Below are positions 1 through 8,688 of a stretch of 64,000 bases of DNA, one piece after another (the first letter of the stretch is position 1; every line of letters starts with the position of its first letter). The stretch comes from Buchnera aphidicola (Ceratoglyphina bambusae) (GTDB lineage: Bacteria; Pseudomonadota; Gammaproteobacteria; Enterobacterales; Enterobacteriaceae), in the NCBI RefSeq assembly GCF_039363085.1, contig NZ_CP134982.1:248001-312000 (forward strand). Reading direction: 5' to 3'. The position numbers and the translations under genes are program-made. The notes beneath the pieces were generated by a model. The model searched no databases. It was not told the origin of the DNA and saw only the letters and a list, made by a program, of their open reading frames with translations.

Positions 1-610
1 AATTACCAGAAATAGAAATTAATTCAGGCAAACAACATTTACAAAAAATTTTAGCAGAAGTATCTCCTAAAGATCCAGCTAATGCTTTTCCTCTTAATGT
101 TCCATATATATGAATATTTCTATTAGAAATTATTTCAGCTCCTGGACTAACATTACTTATTATTATTAAATCAGAATTTTTAGAATAAATTTTTTGGCCT
201 GACCTAACAGGATAATCTATTGTTATAGTCTTATAATATTTTTTTTCAAATTTATTATTTTTATTTTTATTTTTTTCGTTTTTAATATTATATAAAAAAT
301 CCTTTTTACTAATATTAAAATATGGTATTCCTGAACTAATTATATATTTTTTTAATTTAATATTTTCACAATTTGAAAATCCTATTATTTTAAATTTAAA
401 AAATAATATTAATTTTTTGATTAATATCCAATCAGATATTTTAATATAAGGTAAAATATTTAAAATTATAGGGGCTTTTTTAAAAAGTTTTGGAAATTCT
501 TTAATTTTTTTATTTAAATAATATTCAAAAGAATTTAAATTATATTCATATAAATTTAAAACTAATAAAGTAAAATTTTTACCATAAAATTCTAATACAT
601 ATTTTTTCAT
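1..610 (-). CDS. minC: Septum site-determining protein MinC (3' end cut by window edge)
   Basis: MinC binds MinD at the membrane and blocks FtsZ polymerisation away from midcell. The frame opens with ATG at 610 and runs 203 codons to the window edge with no stop. The last ~70 residues match the MinC C-terminal beta-helix domain: [10 protein letters not shown], then [19 protein letters not shown], then [13 protein letters not shown]. The N-terminal half is divergent and Lys/Asn-rich, as is common here. E. coli MinC has 231 residues, so only about 25 are missing. minD and minE would be expected beyond the left edge. The gene reads away from the tRNA-Leu gene upstream of it. Confidence 0.9.
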   Translation of the reverse strand, partial: MKKYVLEFYGKNFTLLVLNLYEYNLNSFEYYLNKKIKEFPKLFKKAPIILNILPYIKISDWILIKKLILFFKFKIIGFSNCENIKLKKYIISSGIPYFNISKKDFLYNIKNEKNKNKNNKFEKKYYKTITIDYPVRSGQKIYSKNSDLIIISNVSPGAEIISNRNIHIYGTLRGKALAGSLGDTSAKIFCKCCLPELISISGN

Positions 611-721
611 ATAAAATATATTACATGTTAATATATAATAAAATATTTTTTATAAAATAATATAATATTATATAAATTTTACAATTTTTCTTCATTTTAA
701 AATTAAAAAAAATTATATATT

Positions 722-805
722 TACCCAGAGCGGGAATCGAACCCGCAAAGCTAAATAAGCCGAGGGATTTTAAGTCCCTTGTGTTTACCGTTTCACCATC
801 CGGGC
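722..805 (-). tRNA. tRNA-Leu(UAA)
   Basis: On the minus strand the cloverleaf has a 7-bp acceptor (GCCCGGA with TCTGGGT, G-U at position 1 as in E. coli), an anticodon stem AGGGA/TCCCT with loop CTTAAAA (anticodon TAA), a long class II variable arm and a T arm GCGGG/CCCGC. The discriminator is A. No CCA is encoded. Confidence 0.95.
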
Positions 806-863
806 AATTTTAAAAACAATTTTACATTGTTATAAAATATTATAATTAATAAAAAATTTTTCT

Positions 864-934
864 AGGCGTATCCCGGAGTCGAACCGAGTTTTTCGGATTT
901 GCAGTCCGACACATAACCAATCTGTCAATACGCC
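864..934 (-). tRNA. tRNA-Cys(GCA)
   Basis: Minus strand: acceptor GGCGTAT pairs with ATACGCC. The anticodon stem CGGA/TCCG closes loop CTGCAAA (anticodon GCA), and the T arm contains GGTTCGACTCC. The discriminator is U, the identity base for cysteine tRNA. No CCA is encoded. Confidence 0.95.
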
Positions 935-1086
935 AAAATATAAAATTATAATTTTTTTTAAACAATTTTTTTTTTAAATAATAACATAAAAAAAAAACAA
1001 ATCAAAATAATATTTAAAAAAAATATATTTTACATTTTTATTAATTAAATATATACTAAAATTTTAATTTATAAATAAACTTATAT

Positions 1087-1174
1087 GGAGGAGTGGCCGA
1101 GTGGTTTAAGGCAGCGGTCTTGAAAACCGCAGATGAGAAAATCTCATCCGAGAGTTCGAATCTCTCCTCCTCCT
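1087..1174 (+). tRNA. tRNA-Ser(UGA)
   Basis: Acceptor GGAGGAG pairs with CTCCTCC. The anticodon stem GCGGT/ACCGC closes loop CTTGAAA (anticodon TGA). A long variable arm (GATGAG/CTCATC) and T arm GAGAG/CTCTC follow. The base after the acceptor stem is T, where serine tRNAs normally carry G73. No CCA is encoded. Confidence 0.95.
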
Positions 1175-1194
1175 GAATTTAATCATATCACTTC

Positions 1195-2748
1195 TTAAGT
1201 ATATTTAATTTCTTTAATTACTTTATAAAATTTAAAAAAATTGAATCCAAAAATAAATAAAGAAACAAAGTAAGAAATAAAAGAAACAAAAAAGAAAAAA
1301 ATCAAATATAAAGATCTTTCTAACATGTTATTATTAACATATAAATTTGAAAAAACATTGTTAATAAAATACATTGTTAAAATCATAAATAAAATAGAAA
1401 AAAATATACTAAAAGAAAATTTACACCAATTTTTTTTTAAGAAAAATATTTTATTTTTTAATAAATAATAAAATAAAAAGAATAAATTTACCCAAGATCC
1501 TATACTAAAAGATAAAGCTAATCCTACATGTTGTAACTTATGAACTAAAAAAATGTTCATAATTTGAGCAGCAATTATACTAAAAATAGATATTTTCATA
1601 GGAGTAGAAGTGTCTTGTTGAGCATAAAATGCAGAAACTAAAACTTTTGTCAATACCATTGAAATTAATCCAATTGAATAAGCAATTAAAGTTTTTTGGG
1701 TCATCAATGTATCTAATTCAGTAAAACTTCCATATTGAAATAAAGTAAATATTATATATTTTGAAAAAAAACCCACGAATAAAGCACTAGGTATAGATAT
1801 TATTAAACTTAATTTTATACCCCAATCAAATAATATAAAAAATTTATTTTTTGAATTTTTATAAAAAAAATTAGATAAATATGGTAATAATATAGTAGAT
1901 AAAGATGTTCCTAATATTCCAGCTGGAAATTCAATTATTCTATCAGCATAATATATCCAAGATACAGATCCAGATATTATTAAAGAAGAAATTATAGTAT
2001 TACATAACAAAGATATTTGATTAGCGGATACACCTAACATAGCTGGAAAAATCTTATTTAAAAAAGTGTATATTGATTTATTCATAAAATTAAAAGTTGG
2101 AAAAAATAATTTTTTAATTCTATATAAATTAAATATTTGTAAAATTATTTGTATAAACCCTCCAACTAAAACACTAATACCTAATGATAATATTGGAGGA
2201 TTAAAATAACTAGAAAAAAACATTGAAAATATTATCATGCTAAAATTTAAAAAAACAGGCATTACAGAAGAAGATAAAAAATGATTCCATGCATTTAAAA
2301 CACAAGCTGATAATGAAACCATACAAATAAAAAAAATATAAGGAAAAATTATTTGCAATAAAAATACAGTTAAATCATATTTATAATTATTTTCACAAAA
2401 ACCAGGAGCTATTAAAAGAATTATTTTAGATGAAAAAACAACACCTAAAAAAATTACTAACAATAATAATAAAATTATTAACCCAAATATATTTGAAATA
2501 AAATTATTAACTTCTTTTTTAGTTTTTTTTTTTTTTAACTTTATTAAAATTGGTAAAAAAACTTGTGAAAATGCACCATCAGATAATATTTTTCTAAAAA
2601 AATTAGGTATTTTAAAAGCAATAAAAAAAGCATCTGTATACATAGATACACCAAAACATTCAGCAATATAAATATCTCTAATAAATCCTATAAATCTAGA
2701 AAGAAAACTTATTATACTAATCGACAATATGGATTTTAAAAAAGCCAT
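1195..2748 (-). CDS. murJ: Lipid II flippase MurJ
   Basis: MurJ moves lipid II across the inner membrane for peptidoglycan synthesis. The product has 517 residues (E. coli 511) and is almost entirely hydrophobic segments joined by short charged loops, as expected for 14 helices. The functional charged residues of the family are present at family numbering: R18, R24 and D25 in SRFIGFIRD, D39 in TDAFF, and R52 in NFFRK. A 14-A run on the coding strand (2523-2536) encodes a KKKKTKK loop. In E. coli, mviN (murJ) lies just before the flgNMA/flgB cluster, and that adjacency is kept here in divergent orientation. The former neighbours flgN, flgM and flgA are gone. Confidence 0.95.
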   Translation of the reverse strand: MAFLKSILSISIISFLSRFIGFIRDIYIAECFGVSMYTDAFFIAFKIPNFFRKILSDGAFSQVFLPILIKLKKKKTKKEVNNFISNIFGLIILLLLLVIFLGVVFSSKIILLIAPGFCENNYKYDLTVFLLQIIFPYIFFICMVSLSACVLNAWNHFLSSSVMPVFLNFSMIIFSMFFSSYFNPPILSLGISVLVGGFIQIILQIFNLYRIKKLFFPTFNFMNKSIYTFLNKIFPAMLGVSANQISLLCNTIISSLIISGSVSWIYYADRIIEFPAGILGTSLSTILLPYLSNFFYKNSKNKFFILFDWGIKLSLIISIPSALFVGFFSKYIIFTLFQYGSFTELDTLMTQKTLIAYSIGLISMVLTKVLVSAFYAQQDTSTPMKISIFSIIAAQIMNIFLVHKLQHVGLALSFSIGSWVNLFFLFYYLLKNKIFFLKKNWCKFSFSIFFSILFMILTMYFINNVFSNLYVNNNMLERSLYLIFFFFVSFISYFVSLFIFGFNFFKFYKVIKEIKYT

Positions 2749-3077
2749 GATTTTACTACCTTTAATTACTTATTATTGAAAGATATTTATAAATAAAATA
2801 TATATTAAAAAAAAATATGAAAAATTTTAATAACAAAAATATTTTGAAATAATGTGATAATATTTTATTGTAATTTTAATAAAAAAAATAAATTTAAATA
2901 TGTTATATTTTTTATTATTTAAAATAATGCATTTAATTTTTATATAAAATATAAATAAAAAATTATGAAAAAGTAAAAAATTTAACATATATGTTTTAAA
3001 TAAAATATGTTAAAAATAATTTTTTAAAAAAAAAATAAATTTTAATGTTTTATTTTATAAAATAAAATTATATAATG

Positions 3078-3108
3078 TAATTAATATAAAATTTTGAATA
3101 TATTTTAT
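3078..3108. repeat. Direct repeat copy 1 upstream of flgB
   Basis: A 31-bp unit beginning TAATTAATATAAAATTTT matches 3144-3174 at 29 of 31 positions by eye. The only differences are GA versus TT at positions 19-20. The two copies start 66 bp apart. Confidence 0.6.
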
Positions 3109-3143
3109 ATATAAATTATATAATTGAATATTACACTATTATA

Positions 3144-3174
3144 TAATTAATATAAAATTTTTTATATATTTTAT
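3144..3174. repeat. Direct repeat copy 2 upstream of flgB
   Basis: This is the second copy of the 31-bp unit. It ends 46 bp before the flgB start codon, close to where a promoter would sit. Low sequence complexity weakens the case for function. Confidence 0.6.
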
Positions 3175-3220
3175 GTAAATAAAAACTTAATATAAATTAA
3201 TATTAAAGAGATTAAACAAT

Positions 3221-3625
3221 ATGTTTGAAATTTTAAATAATTTTTTTAAAATAAATAAAACTATTCTAAATTTACTAAGTTTAAGACAAGAATCTGTTGT
3301 TTCAAATATTGCTAATTCAAAAACTCCAAATTATAATAAAAAAGATATAAATTTTAAAAAAACAATTAAAAAGTTATTACCAAAAAATTCTAATAAAGAA
3401 TTAGTGATAACTTCTAATAAACATATACCAAACAAAAGTTCAATTTCGCAAAAAAGAAATTTTGTAAACGTTGTAAATTACACAAATAAAATACAATCAT
3501 ATAAAAAAATTAATTTAGAAAAAGAAAGAATGAATTTTGTAACAGGTAATTTAATGTGTCAATACAATATATTTTTATTAAAAAAAGAATTAATTAATAT
3601 ATATACAGCAATAAGAGGATCATAA
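3221..3625 (+). CDS. flgB: Flagellar basal-body rod protein FlgB
   Basis: FlgB is a proximal rod subunit assembled across the periplasm. The 134 residues (E. coli 138) include the N-terminal rod signature: LLSLRQESVVSNIANSKTPN at ~19-38, equivalent to the family LxxR...NxANxxTPxY pattern. The C-terminal helix (LLKKELINIYTAIRG) is retained. A weak Shine-Dalgarno (AAAGAG) lies about 10 nt before ATG. It is first in the flg operon, with one base between its stop and the flgC start, so translation is probably coupled. Confidence 0.93.
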   Translation: MFEILNNFFKINKTILNLLSLRQESVVSNIANSKTPNYNKKDINFKKTIKKLLPKNSNKELVITSNKHIPNKSSISQKRNFVNVVNYTNKIQSYKKINLEKERMNFVTGNLMCQYNIFLLKKELINIYTAIRGS

Positions 3626-3626
3626 T

Positions 3627-4037
3627 ATGTCATTAATGAATATATTAAAAATTTGTGAATCTTCTTTAAAAGTAGAATCTGAAAAGATAAGAATACATAC
3701 AAATAATCTATCCAATTCTGAAAGTATAGAATTTAAAAATGGAAAATATTATCCATATACTGCAAAAATGGCTATTTTAGAATCTTGTAAAAACAATGAA
3801 AATATTTATGAAGGAGTCAAAATAAAAAAAATAGTTAATATTAAAGATCCTTATAAAAAAGTTTATAATCCTAGTCATCCATTATCTGACTCAAATGGAT
3901 ATTTAAAACTACCTAATGTAAATTTTTTAAATGAAACTTTAAAATGCTTAGAAGCACATAGAAGATATGAAGCAAATTTAGAAATTTTAAAAGCAACAAA
4001 AAACATTATTATGAAAACTTTATCTATATCTGATTAA
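3627..4037 (+). CDS. flgC: Flagellar basal-body rod protein FlgC
   Basis: FlgC is a second proximal rod subunit. The product has 136 residues (E. coli 134). The N-terminal helix SLKVESEKIRIHTNNLSNSE matches the rod signature with the usual Asn residues. The central HPLSDSNGYLKLPNVN (E. coli HPLADAKGYVKMPNVD) is diagnostic. The C-terminal helix ends RYEANLEILKATKNIIMKTL. It starts one base after flgB. Confidence 0.94.
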   Translation: MSLMNILKICESSLKVESEKIRIHTNNLSNSESIEFKNGKYYPYTAKMAILESCKNNENIYEGVKIKKIVNIKDPYKKVYNPSHPLSDSNGYLKLPNVNFLNETLKCLEAHRRYEANLEILKATKNIIMKTLSISD

Positions 4038-4097
4038 TAATATATTTTTATATAATTTTTTAATAAAAATTCATTAATAAATAAGTAGAGGTAAAAT

Positions 4098-5150
4098 ATG
4101 TTATTTGATCCACTAATTTATAATAAAAAATGTAGTATAAATGAAAAAAAAATAATAGAAAATAAAAATGAAAAAGTATTAAACAATACAAGAAAAGAAT
4201 TTCCAAACGTTTGTTTAAATGGAACTAAAAATGATATAGAAAATTGTAAAAAAAATATATATAAAGAAAAAAGCAAGGCTTTAATAGATGAAGTATTTCA
4301 TAGTTTAAAAAATAGAGATCAAGCATTAAATCATGGATTCTTTAGATTAATAGACAAAGATGGAAATATTTATTTAACTTCAAACAATAATTTTTCAATA
4401 AATAATGATTTAAGAATAGTAAGTGACGATGGAAAAAAATTTTTAACTGGTAATTTATTTGAAGAAAATAATATTTCACATGATGTGTCTACACCTGAAA
4501 TAATAGATTTTAATAAGAAATTCTTACCAGTAATTAATAAAAGTAATGAAATTACAATTGATGCAAATCTTAATGTAAACGAAGAAATAAAACCAGAACA
4601 AGGATTCGATCCATCAGATCCTTACACATATACAAAAAAAAAACATGTAAAAATATATGATAAAATTGGTCATTACAACGATTTAGATATATATTTTTTA
4701 AAAAATTCAGTAAATGCTTGGAGTATAATTTCAATAAATCGTAAAAATAAAGAAAAATATAATAATAACTATATTTATTATAACAGAAACAATGATACAG
4801 TAAGCGTTATAGGCCCTGGAATTATAGTTCAATCAGATTTTGATAAACTTCATTATAATAAAATAACATTTAAATTTAATGAAATAACAAAAGATGAAGG
4901 AGTTCCTACATATTTTAAAAATGTTATATCAGATGGAGCTCCAATGAAAAGTTTACATCATTATTACGTATTACCTGATGGTAGTATTATTGGTGTCTTT
5001 TCAGATGATACAAGAAAAAAAATAGGATGCGCTAAATTATTAAAATTACCAGAAGATGTAAAAAAATGTTTTTCACAAAACTCAATAAACAAATTAAATG
5101 AAAGTTTAATAAATTTCATAAAAAATGCAGAATTACAAAAAAAGTTTTAA
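4098..5150 (+). CDS. flgE: FlgE-like hook protein lacking both terminal D0 helices
   Basis: The middle of this 350-residue protein matches FlgE, the hook subunit. HGFFRLIDKDGNIYLT (~80-95) corresponds to E. coli NGFFRLVDSNGSVFYS. Next come FDPSDPYTYTKKKHVKIYD and DLDIYFLKNSVNAWSI (E. coli DMNVYFVKT..NEW), and YYVLPDGSIIGVFSDD near 291-306. The family's N-terminal part (NNIANSxTxGFK) and C-terminal part (ELVNMIVAQRxYQxNA) are absent. The ends are instead unrelated, Lys/Asn-rich sequence, and neither missing part is found in the flanking spacers. No stop interrupts the frame, which suggests retention of a product. E. coli FlgE has 402 residues. flgD, expected between flgC and flgE, is missing. 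An LKNRDQ stretch at ~71-76 resembles FlgD LKNQDP, so a flgD-flgE deletion fusion is possible but unproven. Confidence 0.75.
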   Translation: MLFDPLIYNKKCSINEKKIIENKNEKVLNNTRKEFPNVCLNGTKNDIENCKKNIYKEKSKALIDEVFHSLKNRDQALNHGFFRLIDKDGNIYLTSNNNFSINNDLRIVSDDGKKFLTGNLFEENNISHDVSTPEIIDFNKKFLPVINKSNEITIDANLNVNEEIKPEQGFDPSDPYTYTKKKHVKIYDKIGHYNDLDIYFLKNSVNAWSIISINRKNKEKYNNNYIYYNRNNDTVSVIGPGIIVQSDFDKLHYNKITFKFNEITKDEGVPTYFKNVISDGAPMKSLHHYYVLPDGSIIGVFSDDTRKKIGCAKLLKLPEDVKKCFSQNSINKLNESLINFIKNAELQKKF

Positions 5151-5235
5151 CAAAAAAAAAATAAAATACAATTTTTAATTTAAAAAAATTAAATAATATT
5201 AAAATAAATAAAAAAGAGAGATTTCACTTAAAAAC

Positions 5236-5982
5236 ATGGAAAATACAATAATTGATTCATCTATTAATATTGCAAACAGAATACTTGAAAGACAAGAAAT
5301 AATAAATAATAATTTGTCAAATTCATCTACTATTGGTTTTAAGTCTAAATTTAATTATTTAATAAATGTTTATGATAAAAAAAATAAAAGAATAAAAGAC
5401 AAAACATTAAATTATTATGATAATACTAAAGGAATATTAAATTATACGAACAGACCGCTAGATATAGCAGCATTAGATAAAAATTGTTGGTTTGTAGTAA
5501 AAAAAAATAATTCTGATATTTTTTTAACAAAAAATGGAAATATAAAAATAGATAAAAATAATTTTTTGAATATAAATAATAACTTATTAGTAAACAGCGA
5601 TAATAAAGTAATACAAATACCTAGAAATAGTTATCCATACATAAGAAACGATGGAAAAATAATAATAAAAATTAAAAATATGTTTATGAACAAGAAAAAA
5701 ATAATAGGAAAAATAAAACTAAAATATATAAACATAAACAAATTATATGAAAAACATAGTGGACTATTTAAAATAAAAAAAAAATATATTAATGAAAAAG
5801 AAATCAGAAAAGAAAGAAACTTAAAAATAATTTCTGGAGCACTAGAAGGAAGCAACGTAAATATAACTTCTAATATAACAAATATGATGTCAGATTCTAG
5901 ATTATTTGAAATGATAATGAAATTAATTTATACAAATAATGAAAAAGAAAAAAAAATTAATCAAATACTAAATATAAATTAA
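5236..5982 (+). CDS. flgF: Flagellar basal-body rod protein FlgF
   Basis: FlgF is a proximal rod subunit. The 248 residues (E. coli 251) begin with the rod helix ILERQEIINNNLSNSSTIGF, have a central RPLDIAALDKNCWFVVKK (family LDxAIxGxGFF region) and end with GALEGSNVNITSNITNMM. The ends are kept although the middle is divergent, the reverse of the preceding FlgE-like protein. The order flgE-flgF-flgG is as in E. coli. Confidence 0.88.
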   Translation: MENTIIDSSINIANRILERQEIINNNLSNSSTIGFKSKFNYLINVYDKKNKRIKDKTLNYYDNTKGILNYTNRPLDIAALDKNCWFVVKKNNSDIFLTKNGNIKIDKNNFLNINNNLLVNSDNKVIQIPRNSYPYIRNDGKIIIKIKNMFMNKKKIIGKIKLKYININKLYEKHSGLFKIKKKYINEKEIRKERNLKIISGALEGSNVNITSNITNMMSDSRLFEMIMKLIYTNNEKEKKINQILNIN

Positions 5983-6004
5983 TAAAAAAAAGGAAATAAA
6001 ATTT

Positions 6005-6793
6005 ATGTTACCATCTATGTGGATAGCTAAAACTGGATTAGATGCTCAACAAAGTAATATGAATGTAATATCTAATAATTTAGCAAATTCTAATACAAAT
6101 GGATTTAAAAAGTCCAGAGTGATATTTGAAGATTTAATATATCAAATAAAAAAAAATACAAATAAAAATAATTACAATAATAGAGAAGAAAATTCTTACA
6201 ATACTTATGAAATTGGATCTGGAACAAGAGCAGTATCTACAGATAAAAACTTTAGCCAAGGAAATTTATTAAAAACAGATTCTAATAAAGATATAGCAAT
6301 AAATGGAGATGGATTCTTTAAAATATATATGCAAGATGGAAGTATCTATTATACTAGAAATGGATCTTTTCAAATAAATAAATATGGGCAATTAGTTACA
6401 AAAAATGGACTATTACTACAATCTAATATAATTGTTCCTGAAAATTATACTAAAATATATATTAACAAAAATGGATTAGTTAATGTTGAAACAAAAAATA
6501 AAAAAAATTCAATTGAAATAGGACAAATAAACCTATTTACATTTAAAAATAATACAGGGCTAGAAAGTATAGGTGAAAATCTATATAAAGAAACGTCTAT
6601 ATCAGGAAAACCTATAGAAAATATTCCAGGAACAAATAATTCAGGAGAATTATCACAAGGATACTTAGAAACTTCAAATGTAAATGTTGCAGAAGAATTA
6701 ATAAACATGATACAAACACAAAGAGCATATGAAATAAACAGTAAAGCAATAAATATATCAGATAAAATGCTACAGAGAATATGTCAACTATAA
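6005..6793 (+). CDS. flgG: Flagellar distal rod protein FlgG
   Basis: FlgG forms the distal rod. At 262 residues (E. coli 260) it is the best conserved flagellar protein here. The N-terminus has LDAQQSNMNVISNNLANSNT followed by GFKKSR. IAINGDGFFKI and GSIYYTRNGSFQINKYGQL lie mid-protein. The C-terminus has GYLETSNVNVAEELINMIQT and QRAYEINSKA. Shine-Dalgarno AGGAAA lies 8-9 nt upstream of ATG. Conservation here while FlgE decays suggests selection for a rod-level structure. Confidence 0.96.
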   Translation: MLPSMWIAKTGLDAQQSNMNVISNNLANSNTNGFKKSRVIFEDLIYQIKKNTNKNNYNNREENSYNTYEIGSGTRAVSTDKNFSQGNLLKTDSNKDIAINGDGFFKIYMQDGSIYYTRNGSFQINKYGQLVTKNGLLLQSNIIVPENYTKIYINKNGLVNVETKNKKNSIEIGQINLFTFKNNTGLESIGENLYKETSISGKPIENIPGTNNSGELSQGYLETSNVNVAEELINMIQTQRAYEINSKAINISDKMLQRICQL

Positions 6794-6862
6794 AAAATTA
6801 TTATTAAATTTCATAAATTTAACTTTAAAAAACTAATAAAATAAAAATGATTTATTAAATAA

Positions 6863-7558
6863 ATGAAAAATAAAAAATTTATAGTTTCATTAATAATATA
6901 CATATTATTAGAAATATTTTTTGCAAAAAATGTATTAGCTATTAACGTATTACATAAACAAACAAATTTATTTCATAAAATAAAACAAGAGAATGATGGA
7001 TCAATATTTAAAGAACAAGAAGTAAAAGAAAAAAAATATGGAACATTATTAGATCAACATAAAAAATATAATGTAGGAGATTTAATATCTGTAATAATAC
7101 AAGAAAATACTGTAGCAAATAACAAAACTTCAGAAAACGTAAAAAGATATGCAATAAGTACTTTAGGAGAAAAAGAAAAAAAAGAAGAAAATAATAAAAT
7201 TAAAAGATTTTTAAAAAATTTTTTTAAAATAAATCAAGAATCTAAAAATAATTTGTTTGGCGCTGGGCAAAATTTTTCAGAGAATTTTCTTTCTGGCATT
7301 ATAACAGTAACTGTAGAGAAAGTGCTCCCAAATGAAAATTTATTAGTTTACGGAAATAAAAATGTAATAATAAATAAAGGAAATGAATTAATAAAATTTT
7401 CAGGAATAATAAATCCTGATGATATAAGAATAGATAATAAAGTAATTTCTACTAATATAGCTAACATGAAAATAGAATGTTTAAGAAATGATTATGTAAA
7501 AGATATACAAAAAATGGGGTGGTGGCAAAGATTTATTTTACACATTATACCTATATAA
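6863..7558 (+). CDS. flgH: Flagellar L-ring protein FlgH, without a lipobox
   Basis: FlgH forms the outer-membrane L ring. The product has 231 residues (E. coli 232). Recognition rests on YNVGDLISVIIQENTVANN (family VGDxxTIxLxExxxAxxx), SGIITVTVEKVLPNENLLVY, and IIKFSGIINPDDI-type sequence, with the usual KMGWWQRF near the end. E. coli FlgH is a lipoprotein with a Cys soon after the signal. Here the leader (MKNKKFIVSL... to ~27) has no Cys and looks like an ordinary signal peptide cleaved near VLA. Membrane anchoring of the ring would therefore differ. Confidence 0.9.
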   Translation: MKNKKFIVSLIIYILLEIFFAKNVLAINVLHKQTNLFHKIKQENDGSIFKEQEVKEKKYGTLLDQHKKYNVGDLISVIIQENTVANNKTSENVKRYAISTLGEKEKKEENNKIKRFLKNFFKINQESKNNLFGAGQNFSENFLSGIITVTVEKVLPNENLLVYGNKNVIINKGNELIKFSGIINPDDIRIDNKVISTNIANMKIECLRNDYVKDIQKMGWWQRFILHIIPI

Positions 7559-7623
7559 TATTTTGATTTTTAAAAATGTTTTTTATAATAAATAAAAAAC
7601 GTTATATATATAAAAAGATTAAA

Positions 7624-8688
7624 ATGAAAAAAATACTAAATATATTAAAATTATTTATTTTATTTTCACTAGTTTTTACTAGTACATTTTCCTTTGCTAA
7701 AAAAGTAAAAGATTTAACTAACATAGAAGGAATTAGAGATAATCAATTAATAGGATATGGTCTTGTTGTAGGTTTAGAAGGAACTGGAGATTTAGTTTCA
7801 CAAGTTCCATTTACAACAAATGCATTAAAAAATATATTATTAAAATTAGGAGTTCAAATAACAAAAAATAAAAATACACAGATTAAAAATGTAGCATCAG
7901 TTATGGTTACAACTGAACTTCCATTATTTGCAGAAAAAGGAGAAAAAATAGATGTAAGAGTTTCTTCTATAGGAAATTGCAAAAGTTTAGAAGGGGGGAC
8001 TTTAATATTAACTCCATTGAAGGGAGTAGACAATAAAATTTATGTATTAGCTCAAGGTAAAATAAATATTAAAAAAGAAACAAATAATTATAATAAAAAT
8101 TTTGACAATACTTATGAAAACAAATTTTATAACTCTGGAAAAATATTTAATGGAGGAAATATAGAAAAAATAGTAAACAATAATTTTGAAGAAAAAAAAA
8201 CAATAAATTTACAATTAAAAAAAGAAAATTTTATTTTAGCAAAAAAAATTAGTGATGAAATAAATAAATATTATCCAAATACTGCTATACCTATAAATTC
8301 TAAAAAAATAACTATAAAAAATGATTCAAAAGAGAAGAAAACAAATATAGTAGAAATAATATCAAAAATACAAAATATAGATATAGATATACCAAACACA
8401 CCTAAAATAGTAATAGATAGAAAAAATGGATTAACAATAATAAATTATAACATAAAAATTAAACCATGTATAATAAATTATAAAAATTTATATATCATAT
8501 TAAATGAAAATATTCATGATTTAAATAAACAAATTAAAAATGAACAAATTATAATACAAAGCAATAATAAATTAGAAAAAATGTTACAAATATTAAAAAT
8601 CTTTAAAATGAAACCAACAGAAATAATAGACATATTAAAAATTTTAAAAATTTCAAAATGTCTATCAGCTGAAATAGAAATTTTATAA
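7624..8688 (+). CDS. flgI: Flagellar P-ring protein FlgI
   Basis: FlgI forms the periplasmic P ring. LTNIEGIRDNQLIGYGLVVG follows the signal peptide. GGTLILTPLKGVDNKIY and the C-terminal KCLSAEIEIL (E. coli GCLRAKLEII) are diagnostic. An upstream in-frame ATG at 7576 would add 16 basic residues before the signal peptide. I chose 7624 because the hydrophobic leader then starts normally (354 residues; E. coli 365). FlgA, the P-ring chaperone, is not found in this window. Its stop overlaps the flgJ start. Confidence 0.94.
   Translation: MKKILNILKLFILFSLVFTSTFSFAKKVKDLTNIEGIRDNQLIGYGLVVGLEGTGDLVSQVPFTTNALKNILLKLGVQITKNKNTQIKNVASVMVTTELPLFAEKGEKIDVRVSSIGNCKSLEGGTLILTPLKGVDNKIYVLAQGKINIKKETNNYNKNFDNTYENKFYNSGKIFNGGNIEKIVNNNFEEKKTINLQLKKENFILAKKISDEINKYYPNTAIPINSKKITIKNDSKEKKTNIVEIISKIQNIDIDIPNTPKIVIDRKNGLTIINYNIKIKPCIINYKNLYIILNENIHDLNKQIKNEQIIIQSNNKLEKMLQILKIFKMKPTEIIDILKILKISKCLSAEIEIL

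Larger units (their letters stand above)
2749..3220. other. 472-bp intergenic region, murJ to flgB
   Basis: There is no coding potential. E. coli has flgN, flgM and flgA at this position, and nothing recognisable of them remains. The region must carry the divergent promoters of murJ and the flg operon. It contains a 31-bp imperfect direct repeat at 3078-3108 and 3144-3174. The rest is A/T runs. Confidence 0.6.

Noticed and set aside
2749..3220. Replication origin or DnaA-box cluster in the long A/T spacers
   Set aside because: No convincing DnaA boxes or origin-type neighbours; long A/T spacers are the norm in this sequence.
7576..7623. Upstream ATG for flgI
   Set aside because: It would put 16 basic residues before a normal signal peptide and has no SD; the start at 7624 fits better.
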